33,116 nucleotides of DNA, taken from Paraburkholderia piptadeniae (GTDB lineage: Bacteria; Pseudomonadota; Gammaproteobacteria; Burkholderiales; Burkholderiaceae). Below the pieces are notes generated by a model that did no database searches, had not been told where the DNA came from, and saw nothing but the letters and a program-made list of their open reading frames with translations. Position numbers and translations under genes: made by a program. The stretch covers positions 502-33,617 of the forward strand of contig NZ_CYGY02000093.1 in the NCBI RefSeq assembly GCF_900007165.1. Reading direction: 5' to 3'. Positions 17,278 through 24,045 of this stretch are shown piece by piece (position 1 is the stretch's first letter; each line of letters begins with the position of its first letter).

Positions 17278-18612
17278 TCATGATTCGACGTCGGCCAGAC
17301 TGAACACTTCCGTCTTGTCGTTGTACGAGAAGATCTCGGCGTAGCGGCCCCAGTCGATCACGGCGTCGAGCGTCTCCTGTGCTGCACCATCGGACAGGAA
17401 GTCTTCGAGTTCCTGCTCAAAGCGCACGCGCGGCGCGCGGTGTCCCCGGCGCTCGTCCAGCACTTTCCTGATCCGCGCGGCCAGGGGCACGTGGCGCAGC
17501 AGATGCCCGGCGAACATCATCTTGCGTTCCTGCGTACCCGAGTCTGCAAACACGCGCGCCGCGGGTGTGAGGAACACGTCGCCCTCGCGCACGTCGGCGA
17601 AACCGAGGTGTTGCAACACTTCGGCAATCGGAAACAGGTCGTCCACTTCCAGGTGCAGCGTGCGCGCAATTTCCGGCATGTCCGCGCGGCCATGATACGG
17701 CGCGCCCGCGAGCGTCTCGATCAGACCGGCCATCAGGTTGGTCGACACGTTTGGCAGCCAGCTGTGCAGCTCCAGCCCCTTCTTTGTCGTTTCGTCCTTC
17801 TGACGCGCAGTCATCTTCGCGTAGATGTCGTCGACGAGACGGCGGAACGCCGGGTCCAGACGGTTGCGCGGATGCTTGAACGGCACCTTGATCTCGGCGA
17901 TCACGCGGCCTGGATTCGACGACAGCACGAGGATGCGGTCGCACATGAACACCGCTTCCTCGATGTTGTGCGTGACGATCAGCACCGACCTGATCGGCAT
18001 GCGGCCCTGCGTCCACAGATCGAGCAGGTCGGTACGCAGCGTTTCGGCCGTCAGCACGTCGAGCGCAGAGAACGGCTCGTCCATCAGGAGCAGCGTCGGA
18101 TCGACGACCAGCGCGCGCGCAAAGCCGACGCGCTGGCGCATGCCGCCCGACAGCTCGCGCGGATACGCGTTCTCGAAGCCGTCGAGACCGATCAGGTCGA
18201 TCGCGGCCAGCGCGCGCTCGCGCCGCTCGCGCGCACCGACGCCGAGCGCCTCGAGGCCCGCCTCCACGTTCTGCAGCACGGTGAGCCACGGAAACAGCGC
18301 GAACGTCTGGAACACCATCGCGACGCCTTCGGCGGGACCTTTGAGCGGCTTGCCCATATAGGTCACTTCGCCGTCCGTCGGCTCGATCAGCCCGGCGATG
18401 ATGCGCAGCAGCGTCGACTTGCCCGAGCCAGAGCGGCCGAGCAGACCAACGATCTCGCCTTCGCGCAGCGACAGGTTGACGTCGTCGAGGACGAGCAGTT
18501 CGCCCTGTGCCTTGTCAAAGCCACGGCATACTTTTTCGACACTCAGCACTTCTTCACCGAGGCGCGGTGAATACTGGAGCACGTCGGCCGTTACAGCATT
18601 CAGATTTTCCAT
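17278..18612 (-). CDS. ABC transporter ATP-binding protein with AAA-associated C-terminal domain
   Basis: A 444-residue ATPase of the nitrate/sulfonate/taurine importer type. It has Walker A GRSGSGKST (59-67), Q-loop FQTFALFPW (101-109), signature LSGGMRQR (154-161), Walker B LLLMDEPFSALD (174-185) and the H-loop VTHNIEEAVF. After about residue 300 comes an extra helical domain of the AAA-associated type, about 140 residues, found in a subgroup of these ATPases. ATG 18612 starts 11 bases after the permease stop; a TTG at 18627 is less likely. It energises the adjacent fused permease. The extra domain may sense a ligand, since no substrate-binding protein is present. Confidence 0.9.
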   Translation of the reverse strand: MENLNAVTADVLQYSPRLGEEVLSVEKVCRGFDKAQGELLVLDDVNLSLREGEIVGLLGRSGSGKSTLLRIIAGLIEPTDGEVTYMGKPLKGPAEGVAMVFQTFALFPWLTVLQNVEAGLEALGVGARERRERALAAIDLIGLDGFENAYPRELSGGMRQRVGFARALVVDPTLLLMDEPFSALDVLTAETLRTDLLDLWTQGRMPIRSVLIVTHNIEEAVFMCDRILVLSSNPGRVIAEIKVPFKHPRNRLDPAFRRLVDDIYAKMTARQKDETTKKGLELHSWLPNVSTNLMAGLIETLAGAPYHGRADMPEIARTLHLEVDDLFPIAEVLQHLGFADVREGDVFLTPAARVFADSGTQERKMMFAGHLLRHVPLAARIRKVLDERRGHRAPRVRFEQELEDFLSDGAAQETLDAVIDWGRYAEIFSYNDKTEVFSLADVES

Positions 18613-18623
18613 CGGATTCACTC

Positions 18624-20375
18624 TCAATCAAGTCGCAGCCTGGACTCGGCATAGGCATACAGCGGACGCCACAACGTGCGGTTAAACAGGGTAACGAAGA
18701 GGGACATCACGGCGATGCCCAGGATGATCTTCGGAAAATCGCCCGCGGCAGTGGTCTGTGCGATGTAAGCGCCGAGCCCGTGGGCCGCCACCTTCGTATC
18801 GCCCCACTGGACGAATTCAGACACGATGCTGGCATTCCACGCGCCACCCGACGCGGTAATGGCACCCGTGATGTAGTACGGAAAGACGCCAGGCAGCATG
18901 GCCTGTCGCCACCACTGCCAGCCGCGAATGCGGAAGTTCGTCGCGGCTTCCTTGTAGTCGTTCGGATAAGCGGTCGCTCCCGCGATGACGTTAAAGAGGA
19001 TGTACCACTGCGTACCCAGCACGATCAGCGGCGACAGCCAGATATCCGGGTTCAGGTGAAACTTCACGATCACGATCACGAAGACCGGGAACAGCAGGTT
19101 CGCCGGGAACGCCGCGAGGAACTGCGCGAGCGGCTGGATCTTTTCGGCAAGCGCGGGGCGCAGCCCGATGAGCACGCCCAGCGGCACCCAGACCAGCGAA
19201 GAGATGGCGATCAGCACGGCCACACGCAACAGCGTGATGAGCCCCAGCACGAAGACGTGCCCGACCTCGTCGAGCGTGACGCCCGTACGTACATACGCAA
19301 CCACGCGATAGACGACGTACACGGTCAGCAGAAGCACCAGGATGCCCCAGATGATGTCCCCTACGCGCGTCCACTTCTGACGCTGCGCGTTGGGAAAACG
19401 CGTCGTATCGCGCATCGGCGTATGCATGGGAAGACGGGCCGTCCTCGCAAGCAGCGCGCCCATCGGCTTGAGCATCTGATGGATCAGGCGCGTACGGCGC
19501 AGCATGTCGAGCAGCCACGACTCGGGCGCGTTGCCGGAACTGGTGGTTTCCATGCGGAACTTGTCGGCCCACGCGACGAGCGGACGGAACAGCAACTGGT
19601 CGTAGGCGAGGATCACAACCGTCATCGAGAGAATGACCCAGCCGATCGCATGCAGGTTCTTCTCGGCGATGGCCTGCGCAAGATACGCGCCGATGCCCGG
19701 CAGCGTGATCGTCTTGTTGCCGACGGTGATCGCCTCCGACGCGACCACAAAGAACCAGCCGCCCGACATCGACATCATCATGTTCCAGATGAGGCCTGGC
19801 ATCGAGAACGGCACGTCGAGCTTCCAGAAACGCTGCCACGGCGTCAGGTGAAAGCCCTTCGAGACTTCGTCCAGATCGCGTGGCACCGTACGCAGCGACT
19901 GGTAGAAGCTGAACGTCATGTTCCACGCCTGGCTCGTCCAGATCGCAAAGATCGCCGCAAGTTCGGCACCGAGCACGCGCCCCGGAAAAAGCGACAGGAA
20001 GAACGTGACCGTAAAGGAGATGTAGCCAAGCACGGGCACCGACTGCAGGATGTCGAGAATCGGGACAAGCACCTTCTCGGCGCGGCGACTCTTGGCCGCC
20101 AGCGTGCCATAGGTCAGCGTGAAAATGAGGGACGCGATCATCGCCGCGAGCATGCGCAGCGTGGTACGCATCGCATACTCGGGCAGGTTCGACGGGTCGA
20201 GCGAGATCACCTGGGTCTTCAGGGTCGACATCGGTGCGAGCGTCTGATGAAAGCCGATGGCCGCCATCGCGATCAGACCGATGATCAATGGAAAGGCAAC
20301 AAAGTCCCATCCGTTCGGAAGCAGGCGCCATGCAGATGCGTTCGCCGTGCGGTTCAGGCTGAAACTGAATTCCAT
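18624..20375 (-). CDS. ABC transporter permease, two fused membrane domains
   Basis: The 583-residue protein contains two binding-protein-dependent permease domains in tandem. Each has an EAA-type loop that docks the ATPase: EVSKGFHLTPWQRFWKLDVP in the first half and EAATNFRIRGWQWWRQAMLP in the second. About 12 hydrophobic helices are visible. Normally two such subunits form the channel; here one chain provides both. ATG 20375 is chosen because GGGAGA lies about 7 bases upstream; longer in-frame starts (to 20450) lack one. It overlaps nothing and is 11 bases from the ATPase gene. The substrate is unknown: the family transports nitrate, sulfonates and similar anions, but the gene neighbours are cation transporters. 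Confidence 0.88.
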   Translation of the reverse strand: MEFSFSLNRTANASAWRLLPNGWDFVAFPLIIGLIAMAAIGFHQTLAPMSTLKTQVISLDPSNLPEYAMRTTLRMLAAMIASLIFTLTYGTLAAKSRRAEKVLVPILDILQSVPVLGYISFTVTFFLSLFPGRVLGAELAAIFAIWTSQAWNMTFSFYQSLRTVPRDLDEVSKGFHLTPWQRFWKLDVPFSMPGLIWNMMMSMSGGWFFVVASEAITVGNKTITLPGIGAYLAQAIAEKNLHAIGWVILSMTVVILAYDQLLFRPLVAWADKFRMETTSSGNAPESWLLDMLRRTRLIHQMLKPMGALLARTARLPMHTPMRDTTRFPNAQRQKWTRVGDIIWGILVLLLTVYVVYRVVAYVRTGVTLDEVGHVFVLGLITLLRVAVLIAISSLVWVPLGVLIGLRPALAEKIQPLAQFLAAFPANLLFPVFVIVIVKFHLNPDIWLSPLIVLGTQWYILFNVIAGATAYPNDYKEAATNFRIRGWQWWRQAMLPGVFPYYITGAITASGGAWNASIVSEFVQWGDTKVAAHGLGAYIAQTTAAGDFPKIILGIAVMSLFVTLFNRTLWRPLYAYAESRLRLD

Positions 20376-20736
20376 CAGAGGTCTCCCGGAAAAGAGCTGG
20401 GTGAGCCACTCGGTCATGCACTTACCGGCCGGTAGCGTGGTCGCACTCAACGTATCGTTGGCAGCGTATCGTTGGATCGGTCATTGTCGGCTTCGGGTGA
20501 CGGCACGCGTGCCCCCAATTTTCAATGATGGCGGGCATTTGTGACCGAAACTTTGCTGAATTTCTGAAACCGTCAGTTTGCGGTAGAGCCGGGCTCCTGC
20601 CAGCCTTTGATACATGACAGATCGTTGCCGTTGCGCGTCGCGCCAGAAGTGCAATGCCAGTGGCGCGGCGCTCCACGCTTCCCGCCCGGGTCGGCCGCAT
20701 TGCACGCCCTGTTGATCTTCATGCACGTACTACGCT
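20376..20736. other. Spacer between OprB-type porin and ABC permease genes
   Basis: These 361 bases hold the tandem repeat at 20451-20475. No gene was recognised. The length and the repeat suggest the ABC genes have their own promoter besides any read-through from the porin. Confidence 0.4.
20451..20475 (-). promoter_or_regulatory. Tandem repeat upstream of the ABC permease, possible operator
   Basis: CGTATCGTTGG occurs twice, at 20451-20461 and 20465-20475, a spacing of 14 bases. CAACGTATCGTTG-like halves also make a short inverted repeat. It lies 76 bases before the permease start, in a position where a regulator could bind. Confidence 0.4.
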
Positions 20737-22233
20737 TCAGAACACGATGTTCGTCCGTACGCCGAGAACGAATTCGTTGCCGATGCGCGTCGTTGGGTTG
20801 TCCGGCTGCGGGATGCCACCCGACGGCCGGAAGAAGTACTGCGCATCGGCCTGCAGCATCCACCACGGCGCGACCTGATACTGATAGGTCGCTTCGACAA
20901 CCGTTTCCGCACTGCGCGACGGGAAGCCAGGCGTCGTGAACGTTGCCGTATCGCTGGCGAGATTGCGGGCGTGCGAACCGATCTTCGCGTAGCCGACCGC
21001 AAGTCCGGCCACATCGTTATCGCGTCCCCTGAACGGCGCCTTCAGCGTCACGCCCGCATTCACCCCCAGGTCCACCACATTGCGGTCACCCGGCGCGCCC
21101 ATGATGCGCGCGAACACGTTGACGGACTGCGGACTGTCTGCAGACGGTCGCCAGACCATCTGGTCGGCGACGGCATAAAAGCTGTAGTTGCCCTTGTGAC
21201 TCTGCGGGATGCCGGTGCTTGCCGGATCGGCGAGCGAGCGGCCGATATTGTCGAATCGCTGGTCGGCAAAGTGATTGGTGTTGTACCAGAAGCCCAGCTT
21301 GTACGTGCCCGGCAGACCGGACGATGCCGCATCGGCGGGACTGGCGGGCGGCGGGTTGAGCGCGTACTGTACTTCGCCGATGAAGAGTGCGCCGTTGCCA
21401 AGGCCAAAATTCGTCCCGTGGGCGTTCAGCTTCTGCGGGTCGCCTACGCCGGGCGCTGGATTGCCGTCGAATACGCCCGCGAGCACCGTCCATGCATCCG
21501 AGGGCTTCACGCGCAGGCGGACACCGAGCGATGACAGCGGATAGGCGGGGCCGCCCGCCGGCATATCGACGGACGGCAGCACCGGCCAGCCGAATGTCGC
21601 GTTCACGAACGGCGTCGCATTCTGGCTCACGATGAATTCCTGGTCCAGGCTCTGCTGGCCGATCTTCACATCGGCCTTGCCGCCAAACAGTGTCTGCTGA
21701 TACCAGAGCTCCCACAGGCGCGTGGTCGCATCAGCCTCGATGCCACTCGCGCTCTGCAGGGTCTGCAGATTGCGTGTGGTCAGATTCGTGCCGTGAATCT
21801 GCAGTGCCGATACGTTGAAGCTGCCCCCTGTCAGCCCGACGGCCTTCTCCAGGTCGACACCGACGCCCAGCTGCGTCAGGCCGTCATACGCCCCGCCCCG
21901 TGTGGTGCCGCCCGACAGGTTGTTCAGGTACTCACTGGTTTCCTGCAGGTTTAGCGTGATGCCGTAGTGGCCGAGCCACGGGCGCAGTCCGCCCATGTCG
22001 CCGAACAGGTTCGGGCGTTCCCAGAGGCCCGTCGGTGCGGCGGGTGCCTGGGCTGCCTGGTCGGACGCGCCGCTCGCGGCGTCCACTGCGCCTTTCGACG
22101 CAGGTTCTGCGGACGGTGTGCTGTCTGTGGCGGTTTGCGCGGCGGCCGTCGACAGGATACCGAGCGAGAACAGCACGCCCAGACCAATCGGCGCGCCGGA
22201 TGAAAGCAGCGTGGTTTTCAGTTTCTTCTTCAT
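20737..22233 (-). CDS. OprB-type carbohydrate-selective porin family protein
   Basis: A 498-residue outer-membrane beta-barrel. A signal peptide (LGVLFSLGILSTAAAQ) is followed by an Ala/Ser-rich linker and then the OprB family body starting at GLWERPNLFGDMGGLRPWLG, with LQETSEYLNNLSGG, GLTQLGVGVDLEKAVG, LWELWYQQTLFGGKADVKIG and a terminal phenylalanine as in barrel proteins. The family was named for sugar uptake in Pseudomonas, but many members have no known substrate. Here it stands in one unit with an ABC importer and a small membrane protein, opposite an NRAMP-type transporter, so a role in ion or small-solute entry is possible. That is inference. Confidence 0.87.
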   Translation of the reverse strand: MKKKLKTTLLSSGAPIGLGVLFSLGILSTAAAQTATDSTPSAEPASKGAVDAASGASDQAAQAPAAPTGLWERPNLFGDMGGLRPWLGHYGITLNLQETSEYLNNLSGGTTRGGAYDGLTQLGVGVDLEKAVGLTGGSFNVSALQIHGTNLTTRNLQTLQSASGIEADATTRLWELWYQQTLFGGKADVKIGQQSLDQEFIVSQNATPFVNATFGWPVLPSVDMPAGGPAYPLSSLGVRLRVKPSDAWTVLAGVFDGNPAPGVGDPQKLNAHGTNFGLGNGALFIGEVQYALNPPPASPADAASSGLPGTYKLGFWYNTNHFADQRFDNIGRSLADPASTGIPQSHKGNYSFYAVADQMVWRPSADSPQSVNVFARIMGAPGDRNVVDLGVNAGVTLKAPFRGRDNDVAGLAVGYAKIGSHARNLASDTATFTTPGFPSRSAETVVEATYQYQVAPWWMLQADAQYFFRPSGGIPQPDNPTTRIGNEFVLGVRTNIVF

Positions 22234-22328
22234 CGCAGGACGAGGCAGGTTGCGCCCTGCCGATCACGGCAGGGTCGGTTGGAAGATCAGACACGCCGGA
22301 TGTGGCGCGAGCGTGAAGCCAAAAATAA

Positions 22329-22787
22329 TCAGTAGAACCACCAGCTGAGCCGCCACGCACTCTCCAGTTCAGCACCGGCCGGCGACGCTGAGAACATCGC
22401 GACGAGCGCAACGGCCATGGCCATTGCCGCGAGAATCGCGTAGCCGGTGGGCGTGAGCGGACGACCGGCGACCGCCACGCGCACGGCGGCGCGTGCAGCC
22501 GCCAGCGCAGCGCGATGCAGTTGCCGGATAGCAAGACGACGTAGCGACTGCGGTGTGCGGCCGTGGACCACCGCGCCGTTGGCCACGAGGCCGGCTGCGC
22601 TACCCTGCGCCGGTACGATCAGCAGATGGGCCCGCACGGCGATACCCGTCATGCGGTTGGCCCAGTCCTCGCCAAGCCGCGACGGCGCCTTGCAGAGAAC
22701 GACAGCCGCGGGACGTACGGCATCCACGGCCCTGAACGAACCAACAAAAGGAACAGCAAATGGAACAGCAAACGATTTGAAGACCAT
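22329..22787 (-). CDS. Small membrane protein, first gene of the porin/ABC unit
   Basis: The 152-residue product has no recognised family. Its N-terminus (MVFKSFAVPFAVPFVGSF) is hydrophobic, the middle is rich in Ala, Arg and Val (APSRLGEDWANRMTGIAVRA), and near the end there is one clear membrane helix (ILAAMAMAVALVAMFSA) followed by an aromatic tail WRLSWWFY. The ATG at 22787 has GGAG upstream. That ribosome-binding site lies in the 3' arm of a stable hairpin (22790-22820), so translation may be regulated. The porin gene follows after 95 bases. Reading frames further upstream are open but lack a ribosome-binding site. Confidence 0.6.
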   Translation of the reverse strand: MVFKSFAVPFAVPFVGSFRAVDAVRPAAVVLCKAPSRLGEDWANRMTGIAVRAHLLIVPAQGSAAGLVANGAVVHGRTPQSLRRLAIRQLHRAALAAARAAVRVAVAGRPLTPTGYAILAAMAMAVALVAMFSASPAGAELESAWRLSWWFY

Positions 22788-22789
22788 GA

Positions 22790-22820
22790 CCTGACTCCCG
22801 TCCGGCCCGACGAGGTCAGG
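22790..22820 (-). promoter_or_regulatory. Hairpin covering the ribosome-binding site of the first gene of the porin/ABC unit
   Basis: On the minus-strand RNA, CCUGAC-C-UC-GUC pairs with GAC-GG-GAGUCAGG. The 3' arm contains the GGAG-like ribosome-binding site and ends 2 bases before the ATG at 22787. Folding would hide the site; an alternative fold would free it. Confidence 0.5.
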
Positions 22821-22883
22821 CGACGTGCCACGTCCCGCAGCAAGACTGCGAGGCGATCGAACAAAGGGAGCGTGCTGCTGACG

Positions 22884-22902
22884 GACGGCCAGACCGGCCG
22901 TC
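22884..22902 (-). promoter_or_regulatory. Leader hairpin
   Basis: GACGGCC (22884-22890) pairs with GGCCGTC (22896-22902) around a 5-base loop. It lies in the untranslated leader of the minus-strand unit between the short ORF and the hairpin at the first gene. Confidence 0.4.
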
Positions 22903-22962
22903 ATCGATGAAGCGCGCTAACCCGACTTGGCGAGCTAGCGGCGAAGGAGAATCCTGCGGCGG

Positions 22963-23028
22963 CTATCTCGCGGTAATGCTGCCGGCGCATACCGGCATCG
23001 GACTTCCACTGCTAGAGCATGTGTCCAC
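22963..23028 (-). CDS. Possible 21-codon leader ORF of the porin/ABC unit
   Basis: A GTG start at 23028 follows AAGGAG at a 6-base distance, the best ribosome-binding site in this leader. The 21-residue product begins M(V)DTCSSSGSPMPVC and ends at TAG 22963. It would be translated shortly after the predicted transcription start near 23,050. The last third of the ORF includes an inverted repeat (TGCCGG/CCGGCA, about 22,980-22,998), so ribosome progress could affect RNA folding downstream. Small, so coding is not proven. Confidence 0.45.
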   Translation of the reverse strand: MDTCSSSGSPMPVCAGSITAR

Positions 23029-23056
23029 GGAGGACTCCTTTAAGGCAACGCGGCGG

Positions 23057-23086
23057 ATTGTAGTCGGCACTCGTTCAGGCTGGCAA
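23057..23086 (-). promoter_or_regulatory. Predicted sigma70 promoter for the porin/ABC unit
   Basis: On the minus strand TTGCCA (23086-23081) and TACAAT (23062-23057) are separated by 18 bases. Transcription would start near 23,050, giving a leader of about 260 bases before the ATG at 22787. Confidence 0.55.
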
Positions 23087-23238
23087 GTAAAATTTGCGTA
23101 AAGATCATCGCACTGCGAATCAACAACACGGCCCTTCGATTGCGTCAGCTACCTGACAGGATAGAAAGACCCGAGATGTATCCCTGCCGGCAATGGACCG
23201 CATTCACAGAGTTGTCTCATAGTTTTGTTCTACTTATG

Positions 23239-23262
23239 AACTGCGTTGTATCAACTGCGTTG
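23239..23262 (+). promoter_or_regulatory. Tandem operator-like repeat at the NRAMP promoter
   Basis: AACTGCGTTG occurs at 23239-23248 and 23253-23262, 14 bases apart; the second copy overlaps the -35 box. GTTG-TAT-CAAC between them is a short inverted repeat. The layout suits a regulator that blocks or recruits RNA polymerase. Confidence 0.5.
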
Positions 23263-23289
23263 ACTTGTCGCAAAATACGCGCCTACAAT
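23260..23289 (+). promoter_or_regulatory. Predicted sigma70 promoter of the NRAMP/MgtC unit
   Basis: TTGACT (23260-23265) and TACAAT (23284-23289) are separated by 18 bases, the best promoter match seen in the window. Transcription would begin near 23,296, leaving a leader of about 750 bases before the transporter start at 24,046. Confidence 0.65.
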
Positions 23290-23632
23290 TACACATCTTG
23301 ACAAAGGGGGCTGATGCCTTGGACAGCTGCAGTAGTCGATCTACGAACAGTTTCGCCGCCTGACCGGCAGGACGTCCGCGCTTCCCTTCCATAGCCGCCG
23401 TCCCGCCAGCAGGCGGACGGTGCGCGTCGCAGTCTTGACACTCCCGTGCACCTCTATCAGCGCCATACAGGCGTCGCATCTGCGCGTCCCGCATTTGCAC
23501 GTCCGTAAGGCATTTCGTCGCGAGTCATTTCGCGGCTGCGTTTGCGCGCCCGTCTGTCGCAAGACACGAGCGCGCAGGTGGATACGCGCGCGTACAAACC
23601 GTGCGCAAAACCTTTGAGCAAGGGAGGTCGTG

Positions 23633-23698
23633 ATGCCAGACAGTGACAGTTGCCCCTTACGCCACATGTCCCAGTTGTGTCCTGAGGAAAGCGAGTAG
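23633..23698 (+). CDS. Possible 21-codon acidic leader ORF upstream of the NRAMP-type gene
   Basis: ATG 23633 follows AGGGAGG with a 5-base gap, a stronger ribosome-binding site than that of the transporter itself. The 21-residue product starts MPDSDSCP and ends CPEESE before TAG 23696-23698; it has five acidic residues and three prolines. In enteric bacteria, magnesium-transporter leaders such as mgtL encode short peptides with acidic and proline codons whose translation responds to low magnesium. The resemblance is in composition and position only. Coding is not proven. Confidence 0.5.
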   Translation: MPDSDSCPLRHMSQLCPEESE

Positions 23699-23787
23699 GC
23701 TCCGTTCGCCGCGCCCCAAGTCGAGCCCGGCTGCGTGCCCACTGGCTTTCCGCGTATCGCGTCAAGCCAGACGCACGGAGAAACATC

Positions 23788-23928
23788 ATGAATTTCGGGC
23801 TCCTCCTTTCGAATCTGCCGCACGTCAAGGAGTCACGTGACTACTACGACGCCATGCTTTCGCTGCATCGGTGCAGTGCTCACCGGCTCACCAATTTCTG
23901 GCTCGGCGTCAAAGCCCTGATTTCGTAA
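23788..23928 (+). CDS. Possible 46-codon small ORF in the NRAMP leader
   Basis: ATG 23788 has GGAG about 8 bases upstream. The 46-residue product (MNFGLLLSNLPHVKESRDYY, then DAMLSLHRC and a hydrophobic end NFWLGVKALIS) has a normal protein composition, unlike false frames nearby. It ends 117 bases before the transporter start. It could be a second leader peptide or a small regulatory protein that acts on the transporter. No family recognised. Confidence 0.5.
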   Translation: MNFGLLLSNLPHVKESRDYYDAMLSLHRCSAHRLTNFWLGVKALIS

Positions 23929-23938
23929 GCACCTGCGC

Positions 23939-24018
23939 GTAGTCCGACATACGCAAGCGGTGCCGTCAACCGGCGACTCACATCCTTACGTATGGCGGAA
24001 ACCCGCGGGGCCGACTAC
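23939..24018 (+). promoter_or_regulatory. Nested stems just before the NRAMP-type gene
   Basis: GTAGTC (23939-23944) pairs with GACTAC (24013-24018), ATACG (23949-23953) with CGTAT (23989-23993), and GCCG (23962-23965) with CGGC (23971-23974), one inside the other. The outer stem ends 28 bases before ATG 24046. Short stems, found by eye, so the fold is tentative. Confidence 0.4.
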
Positions 24019-24045
24019 TCAACCTGCCTGTCTCGGAGAAATACA

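Larger units (their letters stand above)
22788..24045. other. Divergent control region with two long leaders
   Basis: No full-length gene was seen in these 1,258 bases. From left to right they contain the hidden ribosome-binding site (22790-22820), a leader hairpin, a 21-codon ORF (minus), a minus promoter, a tandem operator-like repeat, a plus promoter, about 340 bases of leader without assigned structure (23296-23632), a 21-codon and a 46-codon ORF (plus), and nested stems. I could not match the leader to a known riboswitch class. Confidence 0.55.

Noticed and set aside
17440..18570. 376-codon open frame on the plus strand
   Set aside because: Shadow of the ABC ATPase, which has all expected motifs on the other strand.
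18507..20435. 642-codon open frame on the plus strand
   Set aside because: Antisense to the fused ABC permease; composition full of Arg, His, Asp and Gln repeats, no recognisable family.
22907..23101. 64-codon plus-strand ORF in the divergent region
   Set aside because: It lacks a ribosome-binding site and lies across the predicted minus-strand promoter and leader.
23296..23632. Possible yybP-ykoY or M-box riboswitch in the NRAMP leader
   Set aside because: I looked for the conserved loops of these classes and did not find a convincing match; a covariance-model search (Rfam) would decide.
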